64,000 nt of DNA from assembly GCF_001832905.1 (NCBI RefSeq), contig NZ_MKIR01000024.1, forward strand, positions 124,001 through 188,000. Reading direction: 5' to 3'. The notes beneath the pieces are model-generated. The model did no database searches and was not told the DNA's origin. It saw nothing but the letters and a program-made list of their open reading frames with translations. Positions 32,592-42,237 of this stretch are shown here, piece by piece. How positions within the stretch are numbered: position 1 is the stretch's first letter; each line of letters opens with the position of its first letter. This DNA is from Floricoccus tropicus. GTDB taxonomy: Bacteria; Bacillota; Bacilli; Lactobacillales; Streptococcaceae. The position numbers were made by a program, and so were the translations under genes.

Positions 32592-33488
32592 ATGCCCATT
32601 AAAGTAGCAACTGACCTACCTGCAAAGGCACTTTTGGAAGAGGAAGGAATATTTTCCCTAACAACTGAGAGAGCCTTAAGTCAGGATATCAGACCGTTGA
32701 AAATTGCCATTTTAAACTTAATGCCCAATAAAATAGAAACTGAGTTGCAATTCCTCAGGCTTCTATCTCAAACTCCGCTCCAGCTTGAAGTTGATTTCCT
32801 TCAGATGGAAAGTCATACATGCAAAAATACCGAAAAAACCTACCTTGATGACTTTTATCTAACTTACGAGGATATAAAAGACAGCTTTTATGACGCACTA
32901 ATCATAACTGGAGCACCTGTTGAGACTCTACCCTTTGAGCAGGTTGATTACTGGCAAGAATTAAAAAAAGTCTTGGCTTGGAGCCAAACCAACGTTACCT
33001 CAAACCTACATATTTGTTGGGGAGCACAAGCAAGTCTTTACTATCATTACGGGGTCGATAAGGTTCAGTTTGACAAGAAAATTTTTGGGCTCTATGAAAA
33101 TGAAATTAAGGAAGAGACATATCTTTTCCGTGGATTTAGTGATACTTTTGATAGTCCTCAATCAAGATATACAGGACTTGATTTAGAGCAGTTAAGCAAA
33201 GCTCCAATTAAAGTTCTATCAACTAATAGTGAGCTTGGACCATTAATATTATCGTCTCAGGATGATAAAAATATATTCGTTCTCGGGCATATGGAATACG
33301 AGACCGACAGCTTACATAAAGAATATGTGAGAGATAATCAAGCAGGAATAGGTACGGCAAAGCCCCATAATTATTATTTATCAGATACAGCTGATACCAT
33401 GAAGAACACATGGCGCTCTGAAGCCTATCTCCTCTACCATAATTGGATAAATTATATTTATCAAAAAACTCCTTATAGATTTAAATAG
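32592..33488 (+). CDS. metAA: Homoserine O-acetyltransferase (MetA type)
   Basis: 298 residues. The nucleophile Cys142 is in HICWGAQAS; LGHMEYE near residue 235 gives the catalytic His and Glu. Residue 111 is Glu in GAPVETLPF. In the MetA family Glu111 favours acetyl-CoA while Gly111 favours succinyl-CoA, so O-acetylhomoserine is the predicted product. That matches metY two genes upstream. AAGGAGGTG precedes the ATG. Third gene of the T-box operon. Confidence 0.92.
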   Translation: MPIKVATDLPAKALLEEEGIFSLTTERALSQDIRPLKIAILNLMPNKIETELQFLRLLSQTPLQLEVDFLQMESHTCKNTEKTYLDDFYLTYEDIKDSFYDALIITGAPVETLPFEQVDYWQELKKVLAWSQTNVTSNLHICWGAQASLYYHYGVDKVQFDKKIFGLYENEIKEETYLFRGFSDTFDSPQSRYTGLDLEQLSKAPIKVLSTNSELGPLILSSQDDKNIFVLGHMEYETDSLHKEYVRDNQAGIGTAKPHNYYLSDTADTMKNTWRSEAYLLYHNWINYIYQKTPYRFK

Positions 33489-33504
33489 TGTATGTGAAAA
33501 TCAA

Positions 33505-33540
33505 AAAAAACGGCGAAAGTTCTCCTCTTTCGTCGTTTTA
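33505..33540. terminator. Terminator between metA and the convergent LysR gene
   Basis: AAAACGGCGAAAG pairs with CTTTCGTCGTTTT with one wobble, around a short loop, with A and T runs on the two sides. Confidence 0.8.
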
Positions 33541-33599
33541 TAGTTGATTAAAATAGAAATACCTTCGTTTTACTACGTTGTACATTTTTAAGTGACTAT
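33541..33599 (-). repeat. MITE-like element, copy 2 (59 bp, reverse orientation)
   Basis: It starts TAGTTGATTAAAATAGA and ends TTTTTAAGTGACTA, the reverse complement of the ends of the copies at 13016 and 38614. The inner ACGTAGTAAAACGAAGGTA (minus strand) is shared with copy 3. It fills the gap between the metA terminator and the LysR stop and is bounded by TA on both sides. Confidence 0.78.
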
Positions 33600-33602
33600 A
33601 TT

Positions 33603-34526
33603 TTATTCGTAAATATGGAATCCGTAACCCCTTATATGTTCCTTAAGAAGGTCTAGATATTTATTTCCGGTAGAGCTAAGTTCACGCTGCTCTTGTTTGA
33701 GCCAACCAAATTGGATAGTGTCTTCATATTCAAGTGGAATGGCCACAATCTTATCATCATTAAGCTCACTTGATATAATCCCTGAACTGATAGTGTAACC
33801 ATTAAGCCCAACCATAAGATTAAAGATAGTGGCGCGATCACTAACCTTGATTTCCATCTTACGATCCCAAGTACTCAAAATTTCTTCTGAAAAGTAGAAT
33901 GAGTTATTCTCACCCTGCTCGTAAGACAGGTAAGTATAGTCTTCCAAATCCTCTAGCTTAATAGATTTCTGCTTGGCAAGAGGGTTGTAACGACTAATGA
34001 AAACGTGTGGCTTAGCATCGAAAAGTGGTGTAAAAATCAATCCCTTTTCCTTAAAAAGTTTTGACAGCACCTGTCTGTTGAAGGAATTCAGATAGAGAAC
34101 TCCGATTTCACTCTTAAAGTTAGTTAAGTCATCTAAGATGTTCTGAGTTTCAGTTTCTCTCAGAGTAAGTTGATACTCATCACTGTTGATTGACTTTACA
34201 AGCTCAACAAAAGCATGAACTACAAAGGCATAGTGCTGGGCAGATACTGAGAAAGCTTGTTTTCTCGGTGATTTATTTTTATATTTTTCTTCTAATAGAT
34301 TTACTTGGTCAAGAATTTGCCTTGAATAAACAAGGAATTCCCTTCCTTCAGGTGTCAAAGAAACACCGTTTTTGGTTCTTAAAAGTAATTGAATCTCCAT
34401 TTCGCTTTCAAGTTCCTTGATGGCATTTGAAAGACTAGGCTGTGTTAGAAAGAGCTCTTTAGCAGCCTCATTAATAGAACCCTTTTCAGCGATTTTTTCT
34501 AAATAAATAAGTTGTTGTATTCTCAT
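33603..34526 (-). CDS. LysR-family regulator, probable methionine regulator (MtaR/MetR-like)
   Basis: 307 residues. The N-terminal winged HTH starts MRIQQLIYLEKIAEKGSINEAAKELFLTQPSLSNAIKELE. The effector domain follows from about residue 90. It is divergent from metE-metF across a region holding a MET-box-like palindrome, the arrangement expected of MtaR/CmhR-type regulators in streptococci and lactococci. An extended -10 (TGCTATAAT on the minus strand, 34545-34553) lies next to that palindrome, so autoregulation is likely. The exact orthology needs a tree. Confidence 0.82.
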   Translation of the reverse strand: MRIQQLIYLEKIAEKGSINEAAKELFLTQPSLSNAIKELESEMEIQLLLRTKNGVSLTPEGREFLVYSRQILDQVNLLEEKYKNKSPRKQAFSVSAQHYAFVVHAFVELVKSINSDEYQLTLRETETQNILDDLTNFKSEIGVLYLNSFNRQVLSKLFKEKGLIFTPLFDAKPHVFISRYNPLAKQKSIKLEDLEDYTYLSYEQGENNSFYFSEEILSTWDRKMEIKVSDRATIFNLMVGLNGYTISSGIISSELNDDKIVAIPLEYEDTIQFGWLKQEQRELSSTGNKYLDLLKEHIRGYGFHIYE

Positions 34527-34544
34527 TTCATACTCCTTTCTATA

Positions 34545-34553
34545 ATTATAGCA
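34545..34553 (-). promoter_or_regulatory. Extended -10 promoter of the LysR gene
   Basis: Minus-strand TGCTATAAT, about 20 bases before the start codon. Confidence 0.5.
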
Positions 34554-34558
34554 AAGGT

Positions 34559-34575
34559 TATAGCTTTTGACTATA
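34559..34575. promoter_or_regulatory. MET-box for the LysR methionine regulator
   Basis: TATAGCTTTTGACTATA closely fits the streptococcal MET-box TATAGTTTNAAACTATA. A partial second site, TATAGCTTTGAAATA, is at 34633-34647 just before metE. The first box overlaps TTGACT at 34567, a possible metE -35 with TATTAT at 34588 (15-base spacer). Confidence 0.65.
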
Positions 34576-34693
34576 ACGATCTATGTTTATTATCAGTTAT
34601 CCAAAAAAGTTTCTATATGTTAATTTATATGTTATAGCTTTGAAATAAGGAAAAGAAAGCAAATAAAGATAAGAGATAGATAGGGAGTTTTTT

Positions 34694-36940
34694 ATGACAA
34701 CAACAATTATTGGTTTTCCCCGTATAGGTGAACATAGAGAATTAAAATTTGCGACTGAAAAATATTTCAGAAAAGAAATTACAGACGATGAATTTAAACA
34801 AATAACAAAAGATATTCGTAAAAAGCACTGGAAGGAAGTTGAGGATGCTGGAATTGATATTATACCTTCTAATGATTTTTCTCTTTATGATAATACTTTA
34901 GATGCAGCATTTTTATTAAATATTGTACCTAAAGAAATTGAGACAATTGACCTGTCAAACTTAGATAAGTACTTTGCTCTTGCGCGTGGTTATCAGGGTG
35001 AAAAAGGTGATGTCAAAGCCCTTCCGATGAAAAAATGGTTCAACACAAACTACCACTATATCGTTTCAAAGTTTACAAAAGATACTAAAATTAAACTTAC
35101 TGGAACTAAGATTTTCGATGAGTTTGCGGAAGCAAAAGAGCTAGGAATCACAAGCCGTCCAGTAATTGTTGGCCCATTCACTCTACTAAAACTTAGTGAT
35201 TATGCAGAAGGGCTAAGTGCCAAAGATTTTGCTAAGGATTTGACTGCAGCTTATAAAGAAATCTTCGCAAAACTAGCTTCATTTGGTGCAGAATGGATTC
35301 AAGTAGATGAACCAAGCCTTGTAAAAGATTTGAGTCCTGAAGACATTAGTCTTTTCAAAGAAATTTATAGCGAACTTTTAGCGGATAAAAAATTAAAAGT
35401 CCTTCTTCAAACTTACTTTGGTGACGTAAGAGACATTTACAGTCAGCTAATTGACTTGGATTTTGATGGAATCGGTCTTGACCTTGTAGAAGGTCCTAAA
35501 AATATTGAATTAATCAAAGATAATTTCCCAGCAGATAAAAAGTTATTTGCAGGTATTGTAAATGGAAAATACATCTGGAAAAATAATTACCAAAATAGTT
35601 TATCTACCTTAGAAGATTTAGGAATTGAGGATTTGGTACTGACTACATCATCATCTCTACTTCATGTACCTTATACAAGTGAAAATGAAAAATTTGAGCC
35701 AGAAGTCCTTGAACATTTTGCCTTTGCTAAGGAAAAATTAAAGGAATTAAAGGAACTTGAAGCAATTTTAAAAGGTGAAGGTCAAGAATATTTGGACCAA
35801 AATAAAGCCTTATTTGCTAAGGAAAGAATCTCTAAAAATCAAGAACTTGCCACTAAAATTGATGGATTGACAGAGGCTGACTTTACACGTTTGCCAGCAT
35901 TTGCTGAAAGGGAAGCTATCCAAAAAGAAGTATTCAAATTGCCTCTTTTACCGACAACAACTATTGGTTCATTCCCACAGACCAAGGAAGTTAAGCAAAT
36001 TCGTGCCAAGCTTAAGAAGGGTGAAGTTTCGCAAGAAGAATATGATACTTTCATCGGTAACCAAATTAAGGACTGGCTTAATTGGCAGGAAGAGATTGGC
36101 TTAGATGTCTTAGTTCACGGTGAGTTTGAGCGAAATGACATGGTTGAATACTTTGGTCAAAACTTGTCAGGTTATCTTTTCAGTCAAAATGGATGGGTTC
36201 AATCATACGGAACTCGTGGTGTAAAACCTCCAATTATTTGGGGTGATGTGGTGCGCGAGCGACCAATTACTGTTAAGTGGTCAGCATACGCTCAGGAACA
36301 AACTGACAAGATTGTAAAGGGGATGTTGACAGGACCTGTAACCATTCTTAACTGGTCATTCCCACGTGAGGATATAAGTCTTAGAGAGTCAACTTTACAG
36401 ATTGCCCTTGCCATTCAAGAAGAGGTACTTGACCTCGAGAAAAATGGTATCAGAATTATCCAGATTGATGAAGCAGCTTTGAGGGAAAAACTTCCGCTAC
36501 GTAAGAGTGACTGGTTTAAGGAGTATCTTGACTGGGCAATCCCAGCCTTTAGATTGGTTCACAGCAAGGTAGATGAGAAAACGCAGATTCATACACATAT
36601 GTGTTATAGCGAGTTTACAGATATCATTCCAGCAATTGACCAGCTTGATGCAGACGTTATTTCATTTGAAGCGTCACGTTCTAACCTAGACATCTTAGAC
36701 GAACTAAAAGCTAAGAATTTCCAGACAGAAGTAGGACCAGGGGTGTACGATATCCATTCTCCTCGTATCCCATCAGTCGAAGAAATTACTAAAACAATCC
36801 ATACCATCTTGACTAAAGTCCCTGTAGAAAAAGTTTGGGTGAATCCTGACTGCGGACTTAAAACACGTGGTATTCCGGAAACAAGGGCTAGCCTTGTAAA
36901 TCTTACACAGGCGGCTAAAGACGTACGAAAGGAATATTAA
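34694..36940 (+). CDS. metE: Cobalamin-independent methionine synthase
   Basis: 748 residues, full length. It transfers the methyl group of 5-methyltetrahydrofolate (polyglutamate) to homocysteine. [25 protein letters not shown] opens the N-terminal barrel; [19 protein letters not shown] near residue 420 opens the C-terminal one. Zinc ligands are visible in [10 protein letters not shown] and [11 protein letters not shown]. It is followed two bases later by metF, which supplies the methyl donor. The LysR gene and MET-box upstream indicate its control. Confidence 0.96.
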   Translation: MTTTIIGFPRIGEHRELKFATEKYFRKEITDDEFKQITKDIRKKHWKEVEDAGIDIIPSNDFSLYDNTLDAAFLLNIVPKEIETIDLSNLDKYFALARGYQGEKGDVKALPMKKWFNTNYHYIVSKFTKDTKIKLTGTKIFDEFAEAKELGITSRPVIVGPFTLLKLSDYAEGLSAKDFAKDLTAAYKEIFAKLASFGAEWIQVDEPSLVKDLSPEDISLFKEIYSELLADKKLKVLLQTYFGDVRDIYSQLIDLDFDGIGLDLVEGPKNIELIKDNFPADKKLFAGIVNGKYIWKNNYQNSLSTLEDLGIEDLVLTTSSSLLHVPYTSENEKFEPEVLEHFAFAKEKLKELKELEAILKGEGQEYLDQNKALFAKERISKNQELATKIDGLTEADFTRLPAFAEREAIQKEVFKLPLLPTTTIGSFPQTKEVKQIRAKLKKGEVSQEEYDTFIGNQIKDWLNWQEEIGLDVLVHGEFERNDMVEYFGQNLSGYLFSQNGWVQSYGTRGVKPPIIWGDVVRERPITVKWSAYAQEQTDKIVKGMLTGPVTILNWSFPREDISLRESTLQIALAIQEEVLDLEKNGIRIIQIDEAALREKLPLRKSDWFKEYLDWAIPAFRLVHSKVDEKTQIHTHMCYSEFTDIIPAIDQLDADVISFEASRSNLDILDELKAKNFQTEVGPGVYDIHSPRIPSVEEITKTIHTILTKVPVEKVWVNPDCGLKTRGIPETRASLVNLTQAAKDVRKEY

Positions 36941-36941
36941 T

Positions 36942-37859
36942 ATGTCCAATTATCCAAGTCTCTCATTTGAGATTTTCCCACCAAATACACAGGTGGGAGA
37001 GGAAAAAATATATACTACACTCAAAGGTCTTCAAGGTTTAAAGCCAGACTTTATTAGTGTTACATGTTCTAATAGACAAAAAAATATTGAGGATACTACC
37101 CTTAAGCTGGCTGATTATATTCAAAAAGAATTAGGCATTTCAAGTATAGCTCACCTTCCAGCAGCTTATTTGACAAAGGCACAAGTTGATAAGATATTGA
37201 CACAACTTGATGAATTAGGTATTAATCAGTTACTAGCTCTCAGAGGTGATATAGTTGAAGGATTTGAACCAACTCATGATTTCCAATATGCTAGCGATTT
37301 GACTTCTTATGTAAAGGAAAAAGCTCCTCATTTTCAAGTTACAGGAGCTTGCTATCCAGAAGTTCATCCAGAATCAATAAACCGCATTGCTGATATTAAT
37401 AATCTTAAGAAAAAGGTTGATGCAGGTTGTGATAGACTTATTACTCAGTTATTTTTTGATAATGACCTCTTTTACAACTTCCAAGAATCTTGTCAGCTTG
37501 CAGGAATTGAAGTTCCAATCCTTGCAGGAATCATGCCCATTGTAAATCGTAATCAAGCTTTACGACTACTTAATACAACGCAGACAAAACTTCCAAGAAA
37601 ATTCTTAGCAATATTGGATAGATATGAAAATGATCCAGTATCATTAAAAGCTGCAGGCCTTGCTTATGGAATTGATCAAATCGTTGATCTTACAACACAG
37701 GGAGTTTCAGGTATTCATCTTTACACCATGAATAATGCTCAAGTTGCTAAACACATATATGAGAACACTGCACCATTATTTAAGAAGGAAGAAGCAAGTT
37801 TACAAGAAAAACAGGACAAAATATTTCTGACAAAGCTTGAAGAATTGTTGGCAGTATAA
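36942..37859 (+). CDS. metF: Methylenetetrahydrofolate reductase
   Basis: 305 residues, FAD enzyme that reduces 5,10-methylene-THF to 5-methyl-THF. LSFEIFPPNTQVGEEKIYTTL at the start contains the catalytic Glu; LLALRGDI near residue 98 and DRLITQLFFDND near 165 are family motifs. It follows metE almost without a gap and completes the last step pair of methionine synthesis. Confidence 0.93.
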   Translation: MSNYPSLSFEIFPPNTQVGEEKIYTTLKGLQGLKPDFISVTCSNRQKNIEDTTLKLADYIQKELGISSIAHLPAAYLTKAQVDKILTQLDELGINQLLALRGDIVEGFEPTHDFQYASDLTSYVKEKAPHFQVTGACYPEVHPESINRIADINNLKKKVDAGCDRLITQLFFDNDLFYNFQESCQLAGIEVPILAGIMPIVNRNQALRLLNTTQTKLPRKFLAILDRYENDPVSLKAAGLAYGIDQIVDLTTQGVSGIHLYTMNNAQVAKHIYENTAPLFKKEEASLQEKQDKIFLTKLEELLAV

Positions 37860-37875
37860 TTTAAGAGGAGAATTT

Positions 37876-38634
37876 ATGAGTCAAATTTTAGATAGTATTA
37901 AAATTTTAAAAGATAAAAAATGGATTGACTTGACACATGATGTTACTGATTCAATTCCATACTTTGCAGCATTTTCTCCCCTTAAAGAGACTACCTTATT
38001 TACAGTAGAAAATGATGGCTTTTTAGCCAAAGAATATACGATAGTAAGCCAGTATGGAACACATTTAGATGCACCAGTTCATTTTGCTGAAGGTAAGAGA
38101 TCTTTACAAGATATAGCCTTGGATGAATTAGTTCTACCATTGTATGTAATCCATAAGGAAGATGAGGTCAAACAAAACTCCGATTATCTTCTTACAGTTC
38201 AAGATATTTTAGATTTTGAGGCTGAATTTGAGAAAATTGAGGCAGGTAGTTTCGTAGCTTTTTCTAGCGGCTGGTCTAAAAAATGGAGAGAAAAAGAAGC
38301 TTTTTATAATATTGATGAAAATGGTCAGGCACATACACCCGGATGGTCGTTAGAAGCATTAAAGTTTTTAGATAGAGAGCGTGGTGTTCATGCCATTGGT
38401 CATGAAACTTTAGATACCGACCGAGCAATTGATGTCACAGAAAATAAAGACATCGTTGGTGAACGTTACTGGCTATCGCAAGATAAATATCAGGTTGAGG
38501 TATTAACTAATCTTGAACAAATTCCATCAGCAGGATCAGCAATCCTACTTGGCTTACCAAAGTTTAAAGATGCACCTGGATTTGGTGTAAGAGCTTTTGC
38601 AATCACAGAATACAGTCACTTAAAAATAGATTAA
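37876..38634 (+). CDS. Cyclase-family (kynurenine-formamidase-like) metal hydrolase
   Basis: 252 residues from the ATG at 37876, with AGAGGAG upstream; an ATG at 37837 lies inside metF. The family metal motif HLDAPVHF follows YGT near residue 58, and HAIGHETLDTD near 175 is also typical. Members hydrolyse N-formyl or lactone bonds. Its role beside metF is unknown. The last seven codons and the stop lie inside MITE-like copy 3 (from 38614), so the C-terminal SHLKID is donated by the repeat and the native end was probably different. Confidence 0.8.
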   Translation: MSQILDSIKILKDKKWIDLTHDVTDSIPYFAAFSPLKETTLFTVENDGFLAKEYTIVSQYGTHLDAPVHFAEGKRSLQDIALDELVLPLYVIHKEDEVKQNSDYLLTVQDILDFEAEFEKIEAGSFVAFSSGWSKKWREKEAFYNIDENGQAHTPGWSLEALKFLDRERGVHAIGHETLDTDRAIDVTENKDIVGERYWLSQDKYQVEVLTNLEQIPSAGSAILLGLPKFKDAPGFGVRAFAITEYSHLKID

Positions 38635-38724
38635 TACATCGTTGCGATTTATACTAATAAGCTTGCTTATTTAAGTGTAATCGACAGCGTAGTAAAACGA
38701 AGGTAATTCTATTTTAATCAACTA
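38614..38724 (+). repeat. MITE-like element, copy 3 (111 bp)
   Basis: It starts AGTCACTTAAAAATAGA and ends TCTATTTTAATCAACTA. The 5' half shares TAATACATCGTTG with copy 1 and the 3' half shares GTAGTAAAACGAAGGTA with copy 2. The left end lies inside the cyclase gene and supplies its stop codon. Confidence 0.8.
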
Positions 38725-38733
38725 TATAATAAT

Positions 38734-38769
38734 AAAGCCAGTCTTCATTGAGTGAGGTCTGGCTTTTTC
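38734..38769. terminator. Terminator between the metE operon and bioB
   Basis: AAAGCCAG pairs with CTGGCTTT, followed by T's. Confidence 0.8.
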
Positions 38770-38778
38770 TAATCAATC

Positions 38779-39762
38779 TTATTTTACTGTTACTGCTTCA
38801 TAAATCTTCAATCCATGTTTGTGAATTGCTTCAATATCTTTTTCAACAGGATCGCCTTTTTCTGTTAAGTAATTTCCAAGGAAAATCGAATCTACAAGGA
38901 GCATACCTAGATTTTGCATTTCTGCTAAATGATATTCCCGTCCTGCGCTGATGCGAATCTCTGTACGTGGGAAGAGGTATCTAATCATTGTGACAACTTT
39001 TAAGCAACGAAGTGGTGTAAGTTCGTGTCTTCCTTCTAATTTAGTACCATCAATCGGTAGCAAGAAGTTCATAGGAACTGAGTAAGGATTCTTTTCTTTT
39101 AGGTCAAAAGCCATCTCTACTAGTTGCTCGTCCGTCTCACCCATACCGCAAATAAATCCAGAACAGATATTTACATCATCTTCATTCAATCTATCAAGGG
39201 TATCAATTCGATCTTGATAGCTGTGAGTAGTAGTAATGTTATCGTAATTATCCCTTGGAGTATTAAGGTTATGATTTACACGGTCAACGCCCACTGATTT
39301 AAGGTAGTCAATTTGTTCACTATCAAGAAGTCCCATTGATACACATAGCTCTAAGTTCAAGTCTTCTTTAATAGTTCTAAGAGCAGCACCCATGACTTTT
39401 AGTTCACGCATAGTCGCACGAGTTCCACTCATTGCAATACAGAAAGTACTTGCGTGATTCTTTTTAGCTATCAATGCTTTCTTAATGATTTCATCATTAG
39501 GAATTAGTCCGTAGGTTTCTACTTCAGCTTCACTGTACTTAGACTGTGCACAGTATCCGCAGTCTTCCGCACAAAGTCCGCTCTTAGCGTTTAGTAAAGT
39601 ATTGAGTCTAACTTCATTGGCAGAAATTCCATTTTTTAAGGCTACGGCACCAGCATAGATAGCCCACCAATCATCAGTACTTTCTAAGATATAGAGCGCT
39701 TCATCAGGTGTAATTTCTCTAGTTCCGTCAATAATTTCTTGGGCAAGTTTTAAGTAGTCCAT
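38779..39762 (-). CDS. bioB: Biotin synthase
   Basis: 327 residues. The radical SAM cluster cysteines are Cys64, Cys68 and Cys71 in CAEDCGYCAQ. MNFLLPIDGTKLEG and RISAGREYHL, with the Arg ligand of the second iron-sulfur cluster, are also present. It inserts sulfur into dethiobiotin. No other biotin gene is nearby, so it probably works on imported dethiobiotin. A BirA-type operator overlaps its promoter. Confidence 0.94.
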   Translation of the reverse strand: MDYLKLAQEIIDGTREITPDEALYILESTDDWWAIYAGAVALKNGISANEVRLNTLLNAKSGLCAEDCGYCAQSKYSEAEVETYGLIPNDEIIKKALIAKKNHASTFCIAMSGTRATMRELKVMGAALRTIKEDLNLELCVSMGLLDSEQIDYLKSVGVDRVNHNLNTPRDNYDNITTTHSYQDRIDTLDRLNEDDVNICSGFICGMGETDEQLVEMAFDLKEKNPYSVPMNFLLPIDGTKLEGRHELTPLRCLKVVTMIRYLFPRTEIRISAGREYHLAEMQNLGMLLVDSIFLGNYLTEKGDPVEKDIEAIHKHGLKIYEAVTVK

Positions 39763-39787
39763 TGATTCTCCTCAGATATTTTTAGAT

Positions 39788-39820
39788 TAGTAACCTACAT
39801 AAAATTATATAGGTTAACTA
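39788..39820. promoter_or_regulatory. BirA (biotin) operator of bioB
   Basis: TAGTAACCTA and TAGGTTAACTA form the spaced inverted repeat expected of a Firmicute BirA box; the -10 of bioB lies between the arms. Confidence 0.72.
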
Positions 39821-39832
39821 TAAATGTTGCAA
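39804..39832 (-). promoter_or_regulatory. bioB promoter
   Basis: On the minus strand TTGCAA, 17 bases, TATAAT. The -10 and spacer lie inside the BirA operator. Confidence 0.7.
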
Positions 39833-39951
39833 GATGTTTTGAAAATTGTTAAACATCACTTTGAAGAATTTCTTTTCAAATAATATCCCTTATAACTTTT
39901 ACCAAATATGTTAAAATAAGGATAATCTAAAGAATAGAATAGGAAATAAAA

Positions 39952-40419
39952 ATGGCAAAATTAGGATTTTTAAGTCAGTTGAATGACGAACTTGATAAAA
40001 ATTTTTCATATGACTATGAAATTAACTGGGATAAAAAGAATCATGCAGTAGAACTTGCTTTTCTTTTGGAAGCAGAGAACAAGGACGGTCTAGCTATCGT
40101 TGATGCTGATGACGTTGAGTCGGCTGAGAATATCTTGTACGAGGACGCTGTGATTTTCTATAATCCACAAAAATCTAGCGTTGATGCTGAGGAATATCTT
40201 GCAACGATACCTTATAGTGAAAAAGGTCTATCTAAAGAATTTATTGCAGCTTTTGTTGACTTTTTACAGGAAACTGCAGATCAAGGTCTTGATGATTTAA
40301 TGGACTTTTTAGCAGATCCAGAAGCAGAGGAATTCTCAGCTAAATTTGACGCTGCCGCTTTTGGCGAAAAGACTGCCGCTTTGGTTGAAACTGAATTCTT
40401 TAAGTACCCAAGATACTAG
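39952..40419 (+). CDS. DUF3013-family protein
   Basis: 155 residues, acidic, starting MAKLGFLSQLNDELDKNFSYDYEINWDKKNHAVEL. This family occurs directly before prmA in lactococci and streptococci, as here (16-base gap). Function is unknown. A TGTTAAAAT extended -10-like element lies about 40 bases upstream. Confidence 0.75.
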   Translation: MAKLGFLSQLNDELDKNFSYDYEINWDKKNHAVELAFLLEAENKDGLAIVDADDVESAENILYEDAVIFYNPQKSSVDAEEYLATIPYSEKGLSKEFIAAFVDFLQETADQGLDDLMDFLADPEAEEFSAKFDAAAFGEKTAALVETEFFKYPRY

Positions 40420-40435
40420 GAGGTTATAGATAATT

Positions 40436-41392
40436 ATGGATAAATGGCAAGAAGTAACTGTTGAACTTGGTCGTGAGGCTGTCGAAGCAGCTAGTGAAAT
40501 TATGCTTAATTCAGGAGCTCAAGGTTTGGCAATTGAAGATAGTGCTGACTATTTAGATCACGTGGATAATTTCGGTGAAATTATGCCAGAAATTGAACAA
40601 TCTGATGTTGTTATAATAGCTGGTTACTACCCTGAAAATCTTGTAATTTCAGAAATTTTAGTGGAAGTAGAAGAAAAAATTAAGAATCTAGCAACTTTTG
40701 GAATCGAAGTAGGTGATGTTAAAGTAAGTTCTAACCAACTTTCAGAAGAAGATTGGGCAGATTCTTGGAAAAAGTACTATGAACCAACGAGAATTAGCCA
40801 TGATTTAACTATTGTACCTTCATGGACTGATTATGAGCCAATCAATGAATCTGAAAAAATTATTAGACTTGACCCAGGTATGGCTTTTGGTACAGGGACT
40901 CACCCAACAACTAAAATGTCTTTATACGCTTTAGAGCAAATCCTTCGTGGAGGAGAAACATTGCTTGATGTTGGTACTGGTTCAGGTGTTCTATCAATCG
41001 CAGCATCATTACTAGGAGCAAAGGAAATTTATGCTTATGATTTAGATCAAGTGGCTGTAAATGTCGCTCAAGAAAATATTGATTTAAATGAAGGAATGAC
41101 AAATATCCATGTTGCAGTGGGTGACCTACTAAATGGTGTAGAGAAAAAAGCTGATGTCGTTGTCGCAAATATCTTAGCTGACATTTTAGTCTTAATGACA
41201 GAAGATGCTTACCGTCTTGTTAAAGATAATGGTTATTTAATTATGAGTGGAATCATTGAAAGCAAGTGGGAGATGGTTAGACAATCAGCTGAAAAAGCAG
41301 GATTTTTCCTTGAAACTCGTATTCAACAAGGTGAATGGAATGCTTGCATCTTCAAAAAAACTGACGATGTTATGGGAGTTATCGGAGGATAA
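40436..41392 (+). CDS. prmA: Ribosomal protein L11 methyltransferase
   Basis: 318 residues. The SAM motif is [15 protein letters not shown] near residue 180, and the post-motif [11 protein letters not shown] replaces NPPY as in Prm[13 protein letters not shown] near 105 is another family marker. It trimethylates L11. AGGAGG lies before the ATG, and rsmE starts four bases after its stop. Confidence 0.93.
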   Translation: MDKWQEVTVELGREAVEAASEIMLNSGAQGLAIEDSADYLDHVDNFGEIMPEIEQSDVVIIAGYYPENLVISEILVEVEEKIKNLATFGIEVGDVKVSSNQLSEEDWADSWKKYYEPTRISHDLTIVPSWTDYEPINESEKIIRLDPGMAFGTGTHPTTKMSLYALEQILRGGETLLDVGTGSGVLSIAASLLGAKEIYAYDLDQVAVNVAQENIDLNEGMTNIHVAVGDLLNGVEKKADVVVANILADILVLMTEDAYRLVKDNGYLIMSGIIESKWEMVRQSAEKAGFFLETRIQQGEWNACIFKKTDDVMGVIGG

Positions 41393-41395
41393 ATC

Positions 41396-42148
41396 ATGCA
41401 ACAATACTTTATTAAAAAGAATGCTTCAAAAATTGGTTTTATAATTCAAATTGAAGATAAAGATACCTTTAATCATATGTTTAGCGTTATGCGACTAAAA
41501 GAGGGGGATGAAGTTCAGTTAGTATTTAATGAAGAAAAGCTTGCTTTGGCTAAAGTTGTTGAAAATCAAAATGTTCAAATTCTTGAATATCTTGAGCGAG
41601 ATACTGAGCTACCAGTTAGCGTGACTATTGCAGTTGGTTTTCCAAAAGGCGACAAGCTTGATTTCTTGGCTCAAAAAGTAACTGAGTTAGGAGCTGATAA
41701 ACTTTGGGCATTTCCAGCAGACTGGTCAGTCACTAAACTTGATGGTAAAAAAATTGCCAAGCGTCAGGAAAGATTGAGTAAAATTTGCCTTGGGGCTGCT
41801 GAACAAAGTAAAAGACTAGTGATTCCAGAGGTAAAACTTTTTGAAAATAAAGCTAATTTCCTAGGAGAACTTAAGAATTTTGATCATGTTTTAGTGGCAT
41901 ATGAAGAATCAGCTAAGGAAGGCGAAAATTCAACATTTGTGCAGGCCTTACAAGAAGCTAAAAAGGGGCAAAAAATATTAATTATCTTTGGGCCAGAAGG
42001 TGGAATCAGTCCTAGTGAAATTGATAGGTTAGTGGGTTTGAGAGCTAAGCTTATTGGTCTTGGTCCAAGAATCATGAGAGCCGAAACTGCACCTCTTTAT
42101 GCACTTTCATCAATTAGTTTTTATCTAGAATTATTGAACAAAAATTAA
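41396..42148 (+). CDS. rsmE: 16S rRNA m3U1498 methyltransferase
   Basis: 250 residues with a small N-terminal PUA-like part and a C-terminal SPOUT knot. FGPEGGISPSEI and LGPRIMRAETAPLYALS near the end are the knot and cofactor motifs. It methylates U1498 of 16S rRNA. Cotranscribed with prmA. Confidence 0.93.
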   Translation: MQQYFIKKNASKIGFIIQIEDKDTFNHMFSVMRLKEGDEVQLVFNEEKLALAKVVENQNVQILEYLERDTELPVSVTIAVGFPKGDKLDFLAQKVTELGADKLWAFPADWSVTKLDGKKIAKRQERLSKICLGAAEQSKRLVIPEVKLFENKANFLGELKNFDHVLVAYEESAKEGENSTFVQALQEAKKGQKILIIFGPEGGISPSEIDRLVGLRAKLIGLGPRIMRAETAPLYALSSISFYLELLNKN

Positions 42149-42180
42149 CAAAGTGGATAATTATTCACTAAAGCATTCAT

Positions 42181-42206
42181 AAAGCACGCATTGTGCTTTT
42201 TTTTTC
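42181..42206 (+). terminator. Terminator after rsmE
   Basis: AAAGCAC/GTGCTTT stem, GCATT loop, T9 run. Confidence 0.85.
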
Positions 42207-42237
42207 CTATAAATGGTGTTAGAATAATATTTAATAA

